Positions 25,049 through 34,400 of a stretch of DNA of 64,000 bases are shown here, piece after piece. The stretch lies in the NCBI RefSeq assembly GCF_002236105.1, contig NZ_NIWU01000001.1:62001-126000 (forward strand), given 5' to 3'. The notes below the pieces were generated by a model. That model was not told where the DNA came from and made no database searches. It saw only the letters and a list, made by a program, of their open reading frames with translations. The position numbers and the translations under genes were made by a program. Origin of the DNA: Pseudomonas umsongensis (lineage in GTDB: Bacteria; Pseudomonadota; Gammaproteobacteria; Pseudomonadales; Pseudomonadaceae). Numbering within the stretch: position 1 is the first letter of the stretch; every line of letters begins with the position of its first letter.

Positions 25049-26551
25049 ATGAACAGCCTTACAAACGTAACCAGCGACACGGTGTTGCACTTCGGTCCCT
25101 ACGCGTTCCACCTCCAGCAGCGACTGGTCCTGGAGGGTGATCAGCCGTTGCGCCTGGGCGGGCGCGCGTTGGATATCTTGCAGGTGCTGGTCGAGCGTGC
25201 AGGCTCGGTGGTCAGCAAAGACGAACTGATTGCCCGGGTCTGGCCAAGGTCGGTGGTCGAGGAAATCAACTTGCGCGTGCACATTGCGGCGCTGCGTCGG
25301 GTTTTTCGTGACGGACAGGGCGGGCGTGACGGACAGGACGGGCATTGCTACATCGCCACGATTCCTGAGCGTGGCTACAGCTTTGTCGCGCCGGTGCGAC
25401 AGGCGCTGGAGGTGACTCCATTGCCCTGCGACGCCTTTGCGAGCCCGGCGCACAATTTGCCAGCACGGCTTACGCCCATTACTGGTCGCGACGCAGTTGT
25501 CGGCAGTCTGGTGCGCCAGTTGCCGGTGCGCCGTTGCATGACACTGGTCGGGCCCTGTGGCATCGGCAAGACCACCGTTGCGCTGCGTGTCGCTGAATTG
25601 CTGTTGCAGCACTATCGCGATGGCGTGTGGCGGGTGGATCTGGCGCTGATCGATGACCCGGCGCAACTGGTCGAGCATCTGACGCGCACCTTGCCGCTGG
25701 GCATCGGCGCGGACGTGGACGCACTGGGGCGCTGGCATGCATTGCTGGTCCTGGACAATTGCGAACACCTGCTGGAAGGCTGCCGGACGCTGGTCGAGAC
25801 GTTGCTGACGTCGGCACCTCGGCTGTCGATCCTGGTCACCAGTCGTGAACCGCTGCGGGTCACCGACGAAGTGCTCCTGCCTTTACCGCCGCTGTTGGTA
25901 CCCCCTGCGTCGGCATTGTGCAGTCTCGATGAGGTCATGAGCTATTCGGCGGTGCAGCTGTTCGTCAGCCGCGCCCGAGCTCGCCAGCAAGGATTTGCCC
26001 TGCGCGAGCAGGACCTCAAGGCTGTGCGCGAAATCTGTCGGCGACTCGATGGTTTGCCCTTGGCCATCGAGCTTGCCGCCGCGCAGATCGATGCGCTGGC
26101 GCTGGTGGGACTGCAGGCGCAACTGGATAACTGCTTTCAGATGCTGACCCAGGGGCGACGCACGGCAGTCCCGCGGCACCAGACCCTGAAAGCGGCCCTG
26201 GACTGGAGCTATGAGCGGCTGGCACCGATGGAGCAAACCGTGTTGCAGCGTCTGGCGGTGTTCAAGTCGGCGTTTACTGACGACGCAGCGCTGGAGGTGA
26301 TCAGTTGCGCAATGCTGCCGCCGTCGAGTCTGGCCAGCATCATGGAGAGCCTGGCGCTCAAATCGTTGGTGTCGCTGGAGCAAGTCCGCGGTGTGACCCG
26401 TTATCGCTTGCTCAATACGACCCGCTGCTATGCCCTGGAAAAACTCGAACAGAGCGGGGCCTTGCGCACCTACGAAATGCGCTACGCCGGCTACGTCAGT
26501 CACAGCCGCCGACCATCAGCCAGGCACGTGGCCCTGCAACTCTGCGAGTAA
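25049..26551 (+). CDS. Winged-helix / NB-ARC-type ATPase regulator, C-terminally truncated
   Basis: 500 residues. An OmpR-like winged helix (about 10-115; LRLGGRALDILQVLVERAGSVVSKDELIARVWP, YIATIPERGYSFVAPV) is followed by an STAND-type ATPase with Walker A VGPCGIGKTTVALRVAE, Walker B HALLVLDNCEHLLEG and sensor SILVTSREPLRVTDE. The paralogue encoded convergently at 26516 has about 430 more residues of TPR-like repeats; this one stops soon after NTTRCYALEKLEQSG. Its last 36 bp overlap the 3' end of that paralogue. The signal-sensing repeat domain therefore appears lost. Confidence 0.8.
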   Translation: MNSLTNVTSDTVLHFGPYAFHLQQRLVLEGDQPLRLGGRALDILQVLVERAGSVVSKDELIARVWPRSVVEEINLRVHIAALRRVFRDGQGGRDGQDGHCYIATIPERGYSFVAPVRQALEVTPLPCDAFASPAHNLPARLTPITGRDAVVGSLVRQLPVRRCMTLVGPCGIGKTTVALRVAELLLQHYRDGVWRVDLALIDDPAQLVEHLTRTLPLGIGADVDALGRWHALLVLDNCEHLLEGCRTLVETLLTSAPRLSILVTSREPLRVTDEVLLPLPPLLVPPASALCSLDEVMSYSAVQLFVSRARARQQGFALREQDLKAVREICRRLDGLPLAIELAAAQIDALALVGLQAQLDNCFQMLTQGRRTAVPRHQTLKAALDWSYERLAPMEQTVLQRLAVFKSAFTDDAALEVISCAMLPPSSLASIMESLALKSLVSLEQVRGVTRYRLLNTTRCYALEKLEQSGALRTYEMRYAGYVSHSRRPSARHVALQLCE

Positions 26552-29320
26552 CCGTTGTACAGCGACCAGGTCGGGGGTGGCATGGCCTTCGGTAAACCGC
26601 TGGTAGACCGGCGACAGCAAGTCCCGGGCTTGTCGGTAGCGGCCCTGGCGTTGCCAAAGCCGCGCCAGCGAGGTGGCGCTACGCAGCTCCCAGGCCAGGG
26701 CACCCTGGGCTTTTGCTATGTTGAGCGCCTTGATCAACAGGGTCTCGGCGGTACAGTTTTTTACCGGGCAATCGGCCGCCAGCAGCGCATTGGCCCTGGC
26801 CCGCAGAATCTCCGCGGTGCTCCAGCCTGCCGCGCCGGTTTCGGCGCGTTGCAGCAAATCGTCATCGACCAGGCCGCTGTCGAGGGTGACCATGATTTCC
26901 TTGATCAAACCCGCACCCGGACGAGATGACGCCTGGGCGTCTGCACCGTCGATGACCTGCGCATAGTGTCGAGCCCAGGTATAGAACAGCAGGACCGAGT
27001 GCTTCTGCGCTTGTTCCAGCAGCAGGCGCAAGAGTTCGCGAGCGGTTTGGTTGTCGCCGTTGTAATGGGCGATCAGGCAGCCCGACAGGGCCAGGGTGTA
27101 GCAGATCGATGTGCCATGGTTGATCTGCAGCGCAACGTCCAGCGCCTGGCGGGCCGTACGCCAGGCTTGTTCGGGGTGGCCTTGAATCCAGAGGATGCGG
27201 GCCAGGATGGTCAGGGCGGCGACGCTCTGGTCGTATTGCACGCCAAACCCATGGGTGAAGCGATTGAGATGACCGCTGTGGGCCATGCGCTGGATCACCT
27301 CTTCGGCGTTTATCCGCGCCCGTTGCTGGTCGCCGGCAAAGTGCAGGGTCAGCACACGCAGGCGATGGGTGCTCAAGGACAGCGCGGCGTCATTGTGCAG
27401 CCCCAGTCGGTCGAATTGCTCGCTCTGTTCCAGGGCCATTTGATAGTGGCCGCAACTGAGATTGACGGCCAGGTGCCCGGAAATGGCGCGCAACTGACCG
27501 GCCACATCGTTGCAGTGAATGGCCAGGGCCCGTGCACTGACGAAGGCTTCGACGGTTTGCGCAGTGCCGCCCTGGGCGTGGTAACAGGTGCTGCCCAAAG
27601 CCAGTTTCAGCAGCATTTTCAAGCGCGGACAGGGCTCGGGCGCTGCATCGAGCAGTGTCAGGGCCTTGCGCACATAACCGCCGTACTCGTTCAGTAGCGA
27701 CAGTTCCTGCCACAGTGGCGTGGATGTCGCGGTCAGGCGGATCGCCAACGCATGCGGGCCTGGCGCAGACAGCCCCCAGTCGAGCGCCGCGCGCAGGTCT
27801 TCGAGGCTGCGGGCATACCGCTCGATCCACTGCCCGGTGGGAATATGCTCCCAGTCGTTTTGCGCCTGCTGCATCAGTACCAGGCATCTCTGGGCGTGGC
27901 GGTCGCGGGTGGCGGGCAATTCAGCGCTTTGTTCGAGTTTTTCCAGGGCATAATTGCGGGTGGTGTCGAGCAGGCGGTAGAAAACCGCTTCGTCACCGAC
28001 GTCCACGTTCAACAGCGACTTGGCCACCAATTGCGTGATCGAGCCAAACACTTCGCTCGGTTCAATGTGTTCACCCACGATCACCGCCGCCGCCGATTCA
28101 AGGGTAAAGCCACCGCGGAAGATGCCCAGTCGACGCAGGCAGGTTTGTTCGCAGGCGTTGAGCAGGTTGAAGCTCCAGTCCAGCGTCGTGCGCAGGGTCT
28201 GGTGCCGGCCCAGGGTCGTCGGGTTGCTGTGGGTCAGTCGGCCAAAGCTTTGCTGCAACTGCGTCAGCAAACCCTGCAGGCCAAGGTTCGCGACCTGCGC
28301 GGCCGCCAGTTCCAGGGCCAGCGGAATGCCGTCCAGGCGCCGGCAGATATCGATCACCAGCGGCAATTGGGCGTCGGTCAGCTCAAAGCTGTCGTGGTTG
28401 GCCATGGCCCGCTCGACAAATAGCTGCAGTGCGGAAAAACCCAGCGCCTGGGTATGGTCCAGCACGGCAATGGGCGGAGGGCAGTCCAGTGATTCCAGGC
28501 GCTGCACGTATTCACCTTCGGCTCGCAGGCTCTCGCGGCTGGTGGCCAGGATATGCACCTGCGGCGCGCCACGCAGCAGGCTTTCACACAGCAATGCCAC
28601 GCTGTCGATCAAGTGTTCGCAGTTGTCGATGACCAGCAACATATGCCGTTCGCGCAGGAACGTGGCGAGGCTGTTCATCGGTTCGCTGTCGTGCAGGGAC
28701 AGTTCCAGCACTGTCGCCAGGTGACCACAGACCATCGCCGGATCGTTGATCGGTGCCAGGTCCAGCAGGCGGATGCCGTCTCGGTAATGGCCGATCAGTT
28801 GCTCGGCAACGCGCAGCGCGACGGTGGTCTTGCCGATACCGCCGGGGCCGACGAGGGTGATGAAACGCTGGCGTGGCAGCTGCGCCACCAGGTTGTCGAC
28901 CAGCACCTGACGACCGATCAGACGGGTGCTGCGCAAGGGCAGGTTATGGCCACTCAATTTCCCGGCGTCGCTGTGTAGGCCTTGCCCGCTGTGCTCCAGC
29001 GAGCACGGTGCAACAAAGCTGTAGCCACGCTGGGCCACGGTGACAATGTAGCGCTGGCCGGCCTGACCGTCGCCAAGGGCTTTGCGCAAGGCTGCCATGT
29101 GCACCCGCAGGTTGATCTCTTCCACCACGCTGTCGGGCCAGACTTGCGCCATCAGGTCCTGCTTGCTGACAACTTTCCCGGCGTGCTCCAGCAGGATCAA
29201 CAGGATGTCCATGGCACGTCGGCCCAGGCGCAGGGGCCGTTCGGATTCCATCGCCAGACGTCGTCCGGGGTAGATCCTGTAGGGGCCGAAATGCACAGCC
29301 TGTTCGGGGGCGAGGGTCAA
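26516..29320 (-). CDS. Winged-helix / NB-ARC-type ATPase regulator, full length
   Basis: 934 residues. Winged helix (about 8-105; LRLGRRAMDILLILLEHAGKVVSKQDLMAQVWP), ATPase domain with Walker A VGPGGIGKTTVALRVAE and Walker B HMLLVIDNCEHLIDS, and a long helical, TPR-like C-terminal half (about 480-934). Family members are multi-domain transcription factors whose repeats sense a ligand or partner. It is the convergent paralogue of the gene at 25049, and its start faces the flavodoxin-like gene at 29611 across a 290-bp divergent region that contains the shared 20-bp motif. Confidence 0.85.
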   Translation of the reverse strand: MTLAPEQAVHFGPYRIYPGRRLAMESERPLRLGRRAMDILLILLEHAGKVVSKQDLMAQVWPDSVVEEINLRVHMAALRKALGDGQAGQRYIVTVAQRGYSFVAPCSLEHSGQGLHSDAGKLSGHNLPLRSTRLIGRQVLVDNLVAQLPRQRFITLVGPGGIGKTTVALRVAEQLIGHYRDGIRLLDLAPINDPAMVCGHLATVLELSLHDSEPMNSLATFLRERHMLLVIDNCEHLIDSVALLCESLLRGAPQVHILATSRESLRAEGEYVQRLESLDCPPPIAVLDHTQALGFSALQLFVERAMANHDSFELTDAQLPLVIDICRRLDGIPLALELAAAQVANLGLQGLLTQLQQSFGRLTHSNPTTLGRHQTLRTTLDWSFNLLNACEQTCLRRLGIFRGGFTLESAAAVIVGEHIEPSEVFGSITQLVAKSLLNVDVGDEAVFYRLLDTTRNYALEKLEQSAELPATRDRHAQRCLVLMQQAQNDWEHIPTGQWIERYARSLEDLRAALDWGLSAPGPHALAIRLTATSTPLWQELSLLNEYGGYVRKALTLLDAAPEPCPRLKMLLKLALGSTCYHAQGGTAQTVEAFVSARALAIHCNDVAGQLRAISGHLAVNLSCGHYQMALEQSEQFDRLGLHNDAALSLSTHRLRVLTLHFAGDQQRARINAEEVIQRMAHSGHLNRFTHGFGVQYDQSVAALTILARILWIQGHPEQAWRTARQALDVALQINHGTSICYTLALSGCLIAHYNGDNQTARELLRLLLEQAQKHSVLLFYTWARHYAQVIDGADAQASSRPGAGLIKEIMVTLDSGLVDDDLLQRAETGAAGWSTAEILRARANALLAADCPVKNCTAETLLIKALNIAKAQGALAWELRSATSLARLWQRQGRYRQARDLLSPVYQRFTEGHATPDLVAVQRLLAELQGHVPG

Positions 29321-29522
29321 CGGTTTACTCCTGTATGCATGCGTCTGGGACGCGCTTTTCGAGCATATTCCTCAGGTTTTTGCCGCCTTGCAATGCGCTG
29401 CGCGGATGACTGTTGCTCAAACGCATTGAATGTCGTGTATCAGGTAATGGCGGGCGGTCCCGTGAACATTGGTCGAGGCAGCGTTAAATCCGGGTCGCCG
29501 GGGCTTTTGGCGTGCCTGGGAA

Positions 29523-29542
29523 AATTAACAACGTTTAACTCG
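29523..29542. promoter_or_regulatory. Shared 20-bp promoter motif, copy 1
   Basis: AATTAACAACGTTTAACTCG, containing TTAA-N6-TTAA. The same 20 bases occur in inverted orientation at 31569-31588. This copy lies between the ATPase regulator (start 29320, minus) and the flavodoxin-like gene (start 29611, plus). Probably a binding site for the LysR or AraC regulator of this cluster. Confidence 0.6.
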
Positions 29543-29610
29543 TCGTGCGTCCGGTCTACGCCAAGACTGCGAACCCTAAATGGATTCTACATGTCTGGAG
29601 GACGCCGGAG

Positions 29611-30186
29611 ATGAGTAACGTGGTGGTGGTCTATCACAGCGGTTACGGGCACACCCGGGTCATGGCCGAAGCCGTGGCCCAGGGTGTGCAACGGCACGTG
29701 GGTAGCACCTGCCGACTCATTGCCGTCGAAGACGTGGACGAACACTGGGCGTGTTTGCACCACGCCGACGCGATCATTTTCGGTGCCCCGACCTACATGG
29801 GCAGCGCTTCGGCAGCCTTCAAGGCCTTCATGGAGGCTACGGCGGCGTTTTACCTGGCGCAACCCTGGCGCGACAAGCTGGCTGCCGGCTTCACCAATTC
29901 CGGCTGCCTGTGCGGCGACAAACTCAACACCCTGCTGCAGATGGCGGTTTTCGCGGCCCAGCATTCGATGATCTGGGTTGGCCTCGACCTGCTGCCCGCA
30001 CGCTCCGCCACGGGCGAGTTCGACGGCCAGATGAACCGGCTGGGCAGTTCATTGGGCGCCATGGCCCAGTCGAATGTCGAACAGTCCCCCGACCTCGCAC
30101 CGCCCGCCGAGGACCGCAGCACCGCGGCACACCTGGGCGAGCGCGTGGCGCGGCTGGCCGAGCGAATGCGCCGCACATCCGATTGA
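29611..30186 (+). CDS. Flavodoxin-fold NAD(P)H-quinone reductase (WrbA-like)
   Basis: 191 residues from the ATG at 29611, preceded by GGAGGACGCCGGAG. VVVVYHSGYGHTRVMAEAVAQGV is the FMN phosphate loop and IFGAPTYMGSASAAFKAFME is the second FMN contact, as in WrbA; AGFTNSGCLCGDKLNTLLQMAVFAAQHSMIWVGL corresponds to the third. It probably performs two-electron quinone reduction. It is followed after 32 bp by an alpha/beta-hydrolase gene, likely in the same transcript. Confidence 0.85.
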   Translation: MSNVVVVYHSGYGHTRVMAEAVAQGVQRHVGSTCRLIAVEDVDEHWACLHHADAIIFGAPTYMGSASAAFKAFMEATAAFYLAQPWRDKLAAGFTNSGCLCGDKLNTLLQMAVFAAQHSMIWVGLDLLPARSATGEFDGQMNRLGSSLGAMAQSNVEQSPDLAPPAEDRSTAAHLGERVARLAERMRRTSD

Positions 30187-30218
30187 TTGACCTCAACCCC
30201 ACGTAAGGAACACGCCCC

Positions 30219-31043
30219 ATGAGTACGTTCACCACCCGCGACGGCACCGAGATCTATTTCAAGGATTGGGGGAGCGGTCAGCCGATCGTCTTCAGCCACG
30301 GTTGGCCGCTCAATGCCGACAGCTGGGAATCGCAGATGTTGTTCCTGGCCACCCAGGGCTACCGCGTCATTGCCCACGACCGCCGTGGACATGGCCGTTC
30401 CAGCCAGCCATGGTTCGGCAACGACATGGACACCTACGCCGATGACCTGGCGCAATTGATCGAACACCTGGACTTGCACAACGTCGTGCTGTTCGGTTTC
30501 TCCACCGGTGGCGGTGAAGTGGCGCGCTACATCGGTCGTCACGGCACCGAGCGGGTGGCCAAGGCCGGGCTGATTTCCTCGGTGCCACCGCTGATGCTCA
30601 AGACCGATGCCAATCCCGGCGGCCTGCCGATCGAAGTGTTCGACGGCATTCGCCAGGCTTCGCTGGTGAATCGCTCGCAGCTGTACAAGGACCTTGCCAG
30701 CGGCCCGTTCTTCGGCTTTAACCAGCCAGGCGCCACCCCGTCCCAGGGCATGATCGACTGGTTCTGGATGCAGGGCATGGCCGCCGGCCACAAGAACGCC
30801 TACGACTGCATCAAGGCATTCTCAGAAACCGATTTCACCGAAGACCTGAAGAAATTCGACGTGCCGACGCTGGTGGTGCACGGCGACGCCGATCAGGTGG
30901 TGCCGATCGAGGCCGCGGGTATCGCGTCGGCAGGATTGGTGAAAAATTCGCGGCTGTTGGTCTACCCTGGCGCGCCCCATGGCCTGACAGACACCCACAA
31001 GGATCAGCTCAACGCCGATCTGCTGGCATTCCTCAAGGGTTGA
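30219..31043 (+). CDS. Alpha/beta-hydrolase, non-haem chloroperoxidase type
   Basis: 274 residues. [37 protein letters not shown] is the classical start of bacterial cofactor-free haloperoxidases/esterases. Nucleophile elbow GFSTGGGE (Ser about 95), acid in [11 protein letters not shown] and His in [11 protein letters not shown] complete the triad. These enzymes are esterases with promiscuous perhydrolase activity. Ends overlap the convergent AraC-type gene by 11 bp. Confidence 0.88.
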   Translation: MSTFTTRDGTEIYFKDWGSGQPIVFSHGWPLNADSWESQMLFLATQGYRVIAHDRRGHGRSSQPWFGNDMDTYADDLAQLIEHLDLHNVVLFGFSTGGGEVARYIGRHGTERVAKAGLISSVPPLMLKTDANPGGLPIEVFDGIRQASLVNRSQLYKDLASGPFFGFNQPGATPSQGMIDWFWMQGMAAGHKNAYDCIKAFSETDFTEDLKKFDVPTLVVHGDADQVVPIEAAGIASAGLVKNSRLLVYPGAPHGLTDTHKDQLNADLLAFLKG

Positions 31044-31515
31044 TGTATGCCGGCGATGGCGTCCGTGAAGTCGCCATCGCCGGCTGCAGCAGGTTTGTTT
31101 GTGCGGGTGAGGCGGGAAGGGCGCGTACTGTGCGGCAACGCCAGGCAAACGGATTGATGCCTTCACTGCGGGTGAACATGTGGCAGAAATGCGCCTGGTC
31201 GCAGAAGCCGCATTCGAGGCTGATTTGCGTCAGGCTCAGGTCAGTGTGCTGGATCAGCAGCTTGGCCCGGGCGATGCGTTGTTGGCGGATCCATTCCTGG
31301 GGTGAGCAACCGGTGCTGCACTTGAACGCCCGGGAAAAATGACTGCGCGACAGCGAACAGGCCTGGGCCAGTTCGGTCACTTGCAGGGTTTCTCCGAGGC
31401 GCTCGAGGATCAGCCGTTTGACCAACCGCTCGCGCTGCGGACTGAGGCCGCTGGTGCTTTTGCCTTGTGTTTGTGCGACTGCCGCGCGGGCGGCGCTTTG
31501 CTGCAACTGAGCCAT
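31033..31515 (-). CDS. Short AraC-family regulator (DNA-binding domain only)
   Basis: 160 residues. Both HTH motifs are present: [33 protein letters not shown] and [34 protein letters not shown]. There is no separate ligand-binding domain, only a 25-residue N-terminal tail and a short C-terminal extension. Divergent from the LysR gene at 31673 across a region carrying the shared 20-bp motif, and convergent with the hydrolase. It likely regulates the flavodoxin/hydrolase pair. Confidence 0.8.
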   Translation of the reverse strand: MAQLQQSAARAAVAQTQGKSTSGLSPQRERLVKRLILERLGETLQVTELAQACSLSRSHFSRAFKCSTGCSPQEWIRQQRIARAKLLIQHTDLSLTQISLECGFCDQAHFCHMFTRSEGINPFAWRCRTVRALPASPAQTNLLQPAMATSRTPSPAYINP

Positions 31516-31568
31516 GGCGAATGTCCGTGTCGGTAGGCTTCATTCTTGAACTCCAGGGCTCTGGGTTG

Positions 31569-31588
31569 CGAGTTAAACGTTGTTAATT
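31569..31588. promoter_or_regulatory. Shared 20-bp promoter motif, copy 2 (inverted)
   Basis: Reads CGAGTTAAACGTTGTTAATT on the plus strand, the exact reverse complement of 29523-29542. It lies in the 157-bp divergent region between the short AraC gene and the LysR gene. Confidence 0.6.
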
Positions 31589-31672
31589 CCTCGTCCATGA
31601 CGGGCACTCTTGCGTAAAGTCAGACACAATCGCTGCCTCGCGCCTGGCTCAACACAAAAAGGAACCGTGCCT

Positions 31673-32593
31673 ATGAACCGTAACGATCTGCGCCGTGTCG
31701 ACATGAACCTTCTGGTGATTTTCGAAGCCTTGATGTTCGAGAAGAACCTGACCCGCGTCGCGGAAAAACTGTTCATGGGCCAGCCTGCCGTGAGCGCGGC
31801 CCTGGGACGGTTGCGCGATCTGTTCGATGACCCTTTGCTGTTGCGCAACGGTAGAAGCATGGAGCCGACGGCGCGGGCATTGGCGATTCTCAAGGAGTTG
31901 CAACCGGCGATGGATACCATTTCCGGCGCGGTAAGTCGCGCCAAGGAATTCGATCCTGCGACCAGTTGCGATGTGTTTCGCATTGGCCTGTCGGACGATG
32001 CCGAGTTCGGGTTGTTCCCGCCACTGCTGAGCAAGCTGCAGGAAGAAGCACCGGGCATTGTCGTGGTGGTACGCCGGGCCAATTACCTGCTGATGCCGGC
32101 CTTGCTGGCGTCGGGGGAAATTTCCGTGGGCGTCAGCTACACCACCGAGTTGCCGGCCAATGCCAAGCGCAAGAAACTGCGCGATATTCCCTGCAAAGTG
32201 CTGCGCGGTGACAAGCGACCGGGAACGCTGACCCTGGATGAGTATTGTGCGCGTCCCCATGCGATGGTCTCGTTTTCCGGGGACCTGAGCGGCAATATCG
32301 ATCTGGATCTGGCGAAGGTTGGTCGTACCCGTCGAGTGGTGCTGGGGGTTCCGCAGTTCAGTGGTTTGCGCGCGTTGCTCGCCGGGACCGAGATGATTGC
32401 CACGGTGCCCGATTATGCAGCTTGTGCGTTGGTGGAGGGGTGTGGCTTGCGCGCTGAAGATCCGCCGTTCGAGATTGCGGCGGCGCAGTTGTCGATGGCG
32501 TGGAGTGGGGTGCATGACAATGATCCGGCGGAGCGTTGGTTGCGGTCGCGCATCAGTCAGTTCATGTCTGAGCCTTTGGCTGTTCTGGCTTGA
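31673..32593 (+). CDS. LysR-family transcriptional regulator
   Basis: 306 residues from the ATG at 31673 (AAGGAA site upstream). VDMNLLVIFEALMFEKNLTRVAEKLFMGQPAVSAALGRLRDLFDDPLLLRNGRSMEPT is the NodD/PcpR-like winged HTH. The effector domain (FRIGLSDDAEFGLFPPLLSKL) follows. One copy of the shared 20-bp motif lies about 95 bp upstream and the other lies before the flavodoxin gene, so this protein is the leading candidate to bind both. Confidence 0.88.
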   Translation: MNRNDLRRVDMNLLVIFEALMFEKNLTRVAEKLFMGQPAVSAALGRLRDLFDDPLLLRNGRSMEPTARALAILKELQPAMDTISGAVSRAKEFDPATSCDVFRIGLSDDAEFGLFPPLLSKLQEEAPGIVVVVRRANYLLMPALLASGEISVGVSYTTELPANAKRKKLRDIPCKVLRGDKRPGTLTLDEYCARPHAMVSFSGDLSGNIDLDLAKVGRTRRVVLGVPQFSGLRALLAGTEMIATVPDYAACALVEGCGLRAEDPPFEIAAAQLSMAWSGVHDNDPAERWLRSRISQFMSEPLAVLA

Positions 32594-32631
32594 CCTTGGC
32601 GGCCTGGTAGTCGACCAGGTTGCTGGTTGTT

Positions 32632-32950
32632 TGAGTACATATCCGTTGCTGCGGTAACGGCGGCTTATGGTTTCGCCCTTACGGCGAGTCCCTTTTGTCA
32701 AACGCCACAAAAGGAACCAAAAAGTCTTGCCCCAGCGTCCGGCCCCTCGCTGGGGCTCGGCGTTCCTTCGCTCCGGTGTCCATCCGGGGACACTGCCCTC
32801 CGGTTGGCTTCGCTGGTACCTACATGCAGCGTGTTCGACTGCGTCGAACGGCGCTGCGCGCCACTCCCCGGATGAACACCGGAACGAGGCCTCCCGATAT
32901 AGGGGCGGGCAGATCAAGATCAAGATCAAGAGCTGAAGGCGAGCTAACGC
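32632..32950. repeat. Interspersed non-coding Pseudomonas repeat
   Basis: The sequence from about GTACATATCCGTTGCTGCGG through TTTCGCCCTTACGGCGAGTC, CTCGCTGGGGCTCGGCGTTC and CCACTCCCCGGATGAACACC is a multicopy intergenic repeat I recognise from fluorescent pseudomonad genomes. Short ORFs in it are not genes. It ends with a small (GATCAA)n run. It fills the gap between the LysR gene and the REP array. Confidence 0.5.
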
Positions 32951-33007
32951 TCGGCCTGATGAGTGGTGAAGAGCGGGGTGGTGTACGCCGCTTTGCTTTT
33001 GCTTTTC

Positions 33008-33226
33008 TGTAGGAGCTGGCTTGTCAGCGAAGGCGGCCTTACAGCCGACCTGTTTCCTGCAGATGTACACGTACCCACTGTGGGAGCGAGCCTGCTCGCG
33101 AAGGCGGCCTGCCAGCCGGAATATATCTGGCAGTTGTACCCACCCCCTGTGGGAGCTGGCTTGCCTGCGAAGGCGACCTTACAGCCGACCTGTTTCCTGC
33201 AGATGTACACGTACCCACTGTGGGAG
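33008..33226. repeat. Tandem 140-bp REP array, left part
   Basis: Alternating REP units: GGAGCTGGCTTG.. at 33012, GGGAGCGAGCCTGCTCGCG at 33082 and GGGAGCTGGCTTG.. at 33151. The first and third units are 140 bp apart and nearly identical, including the spacer CCTGCAGATGTACACGTACC. The next unit is cut after GTGGGAG at 33226, where the IS110-family element begins. Confidence 0.85.
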
Positions 33227-33249
33227 ATTCTATGGTTGAGGGGAAGCCC

Positions 33250-34197
33250 TCAACTGGTTTTCGGTTGGTATTCACTCTGCCCCTTCAGCAGGGCGAATAC
33301 GATACGAGCGAGCTTGCGAGCCAGCATCACCAGGGCTTGAGTGGTGCTGAAACCCCGATTTCTTTGTTCTTGGTAAAACCCTTTCCAGGCTTCGGTTCGA
33401 CTCGCCGACATAGCCGCATTGTGCAGAAGGCGGCGGGCTTCTGGATCGCCTCGCTTGGTCAAACTCCGGCGACCATCTTTTTGCCCTGATTTTGACACCC
33501 GCAAGTCCATTCCAAGAAAGGCGATAAAGGCATCTGCGTTTCGGAAGTCTCCGCGCTGGAACGCCGTGAGCAAGCGCGCGCCAGTCAAAAATCCAACCCC
33601 TTCAACTTTCAAGCAACGCTTCAACTGCCCCAGCAAACCGGCTTCTTTCAGCTGATCGTTGATCGTCTTTTCGATCAGCGTCTCAAGCTGCTGCATGGAC
33701 TTTATTTGCTCGGAAAAAGCAGCCTTCAGCAAGGGCTCATTCGACCAGCTTTGCACTAGGCCGACCCTGGCCTGGACCAAGGCCGCCCGGCGGCGAAAAA
33801 GACTCAGGAGTTGGCGATACAGCGGTGTCGGCGGCGTCCATGGGTGAAGTTCTTCATGCTCGTTCTTCAGATAGCGAGCAAGCAGTTTGGCATCCAGTGC
33901 ATCGGTTTTGGCACGGACCTTCACACCTTCTCGGTAATGTTTGAGCTCATAGCCGCCCACCATGTAAATCACGCAGCCGGCCTCAAAGGCCAGGTCAGCG
34001 AACTCCAGGTGGTAGATGTTGGTGGCTTCAACAGCAATAGCCACACTCCCCGGCAAGTCCTTTAACCACTTGTTGATGCTGGTTTTGTTGTTGGGAATCT
34101 CTTCAAGCAGGTCCAGTTCGGCGTGATAAATCACCAATTCTTTCTTGGCGACATCCACGCCCACGATCGGCTTTGAAACAGAAACCGGCATTGCCAT
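33250..34197 (-). CDS. IS110-family transposase (DEDD recombinase)
   Basis: 315 residues. The RuvC-like N-terminal domain shows the acidic tetrad at Asp15 (VGVDVAKKE), Glu57 (VAVEATN), Asp99 and Asp102 (KTDALDAK). A coiled-coil segment precedes the C-terminal Transposase_20 domain (EGVGFLTGARLLTAF, FIAFLGMDLR), which contains serines at 264 and 266 (AAMSASR), one of them the likely nucleophile. The frame is intact, so the element may be active. It works with the structured RNA likely encoded just upstream. Confidence 0.92.
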   Translation of the reverse strand: MAMPVSVSKPIVGVDVAKKELVIYHAELDLLEEIPNNKTSINKWLKDLPGSVAIAVEATNIYHLEFADLAFEAGCVIYMVGGYELKHYREGVKVRAKTDALDAKLLARYLKNEHEELHPWTPPTPLYRQLLSLFRRRAALVQARVGLVQSWSNEPLLKAAFSEQIKSMQQLETLIEKTINDQLKEAGLLGQLKRCLKVEGVGFLTGARLLTAFQRGDFRNADAFIAFLGMDLRVSKSGQKDGRRSLTKRGDPEARRLLHNAAMSASRTEAWKGFYQEQRNRGFSTTQALVMLARKLARIVFALLKGQSEYQPKTS

Positions 34198-34204
34198 AGG
34201 TTTT

Positions 34205-34400
34205 CCTCCGGGATAAGGTTTTAAGCACTTGAAGGGCTCACCCAGAGGCGCAGGCTTGTTCCTATCGTCGGTCTAGGCCAGATGCATTCTTTATCGGCGC
34301 TTGGGTGAAAGGAGGAGGGGCGAACTCTCCCACAGTCTGTACTGCGTCAACAGTCAGAATCGAGCCTTGTCCCTCCTCCTCCCTTCAAGTCCTACCATAC
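34205..34400 (-). ncRNA. Candidate bridge RNA of the IS110-family element
   Basis: The non-coding segment between the left end of the element and the transposase start. Read as minus-strand RNA it offers two closed loops. Loop 1 is closed by GGAGGAGGAGGG (34371-34382 on plus) with CCCCTCCTCC (34311-34320). It contains AGGCTCG (34361-34367) and ACTGTGGGAG (34327-34336), which correspond to the two halves of the REP target AGGCTCG|CTCCCACAG. Loop 2 is closed by CACCCA (34301-34306) with TGGGTG (34240-34245). It contains AGAAT (34286-34290) and ACAAG (34255-34259), which could pair with the element ends. The order target guides then donor guides matches described bridge RNAs. Exact ends are unknown. 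Confidence 0.6.

Noticed and set aside
23822..25768. Antisense open frame (648 codons) opposite the GlxA-type gene
   Set aside because: Shadow frame spanning a REPIN, two genes and an intergenic gap.
32632..33012. Short ORFs in the interspersed repeat
   Set aside because: They lie in a non-coding repeat and lack ribosome sites or domains.
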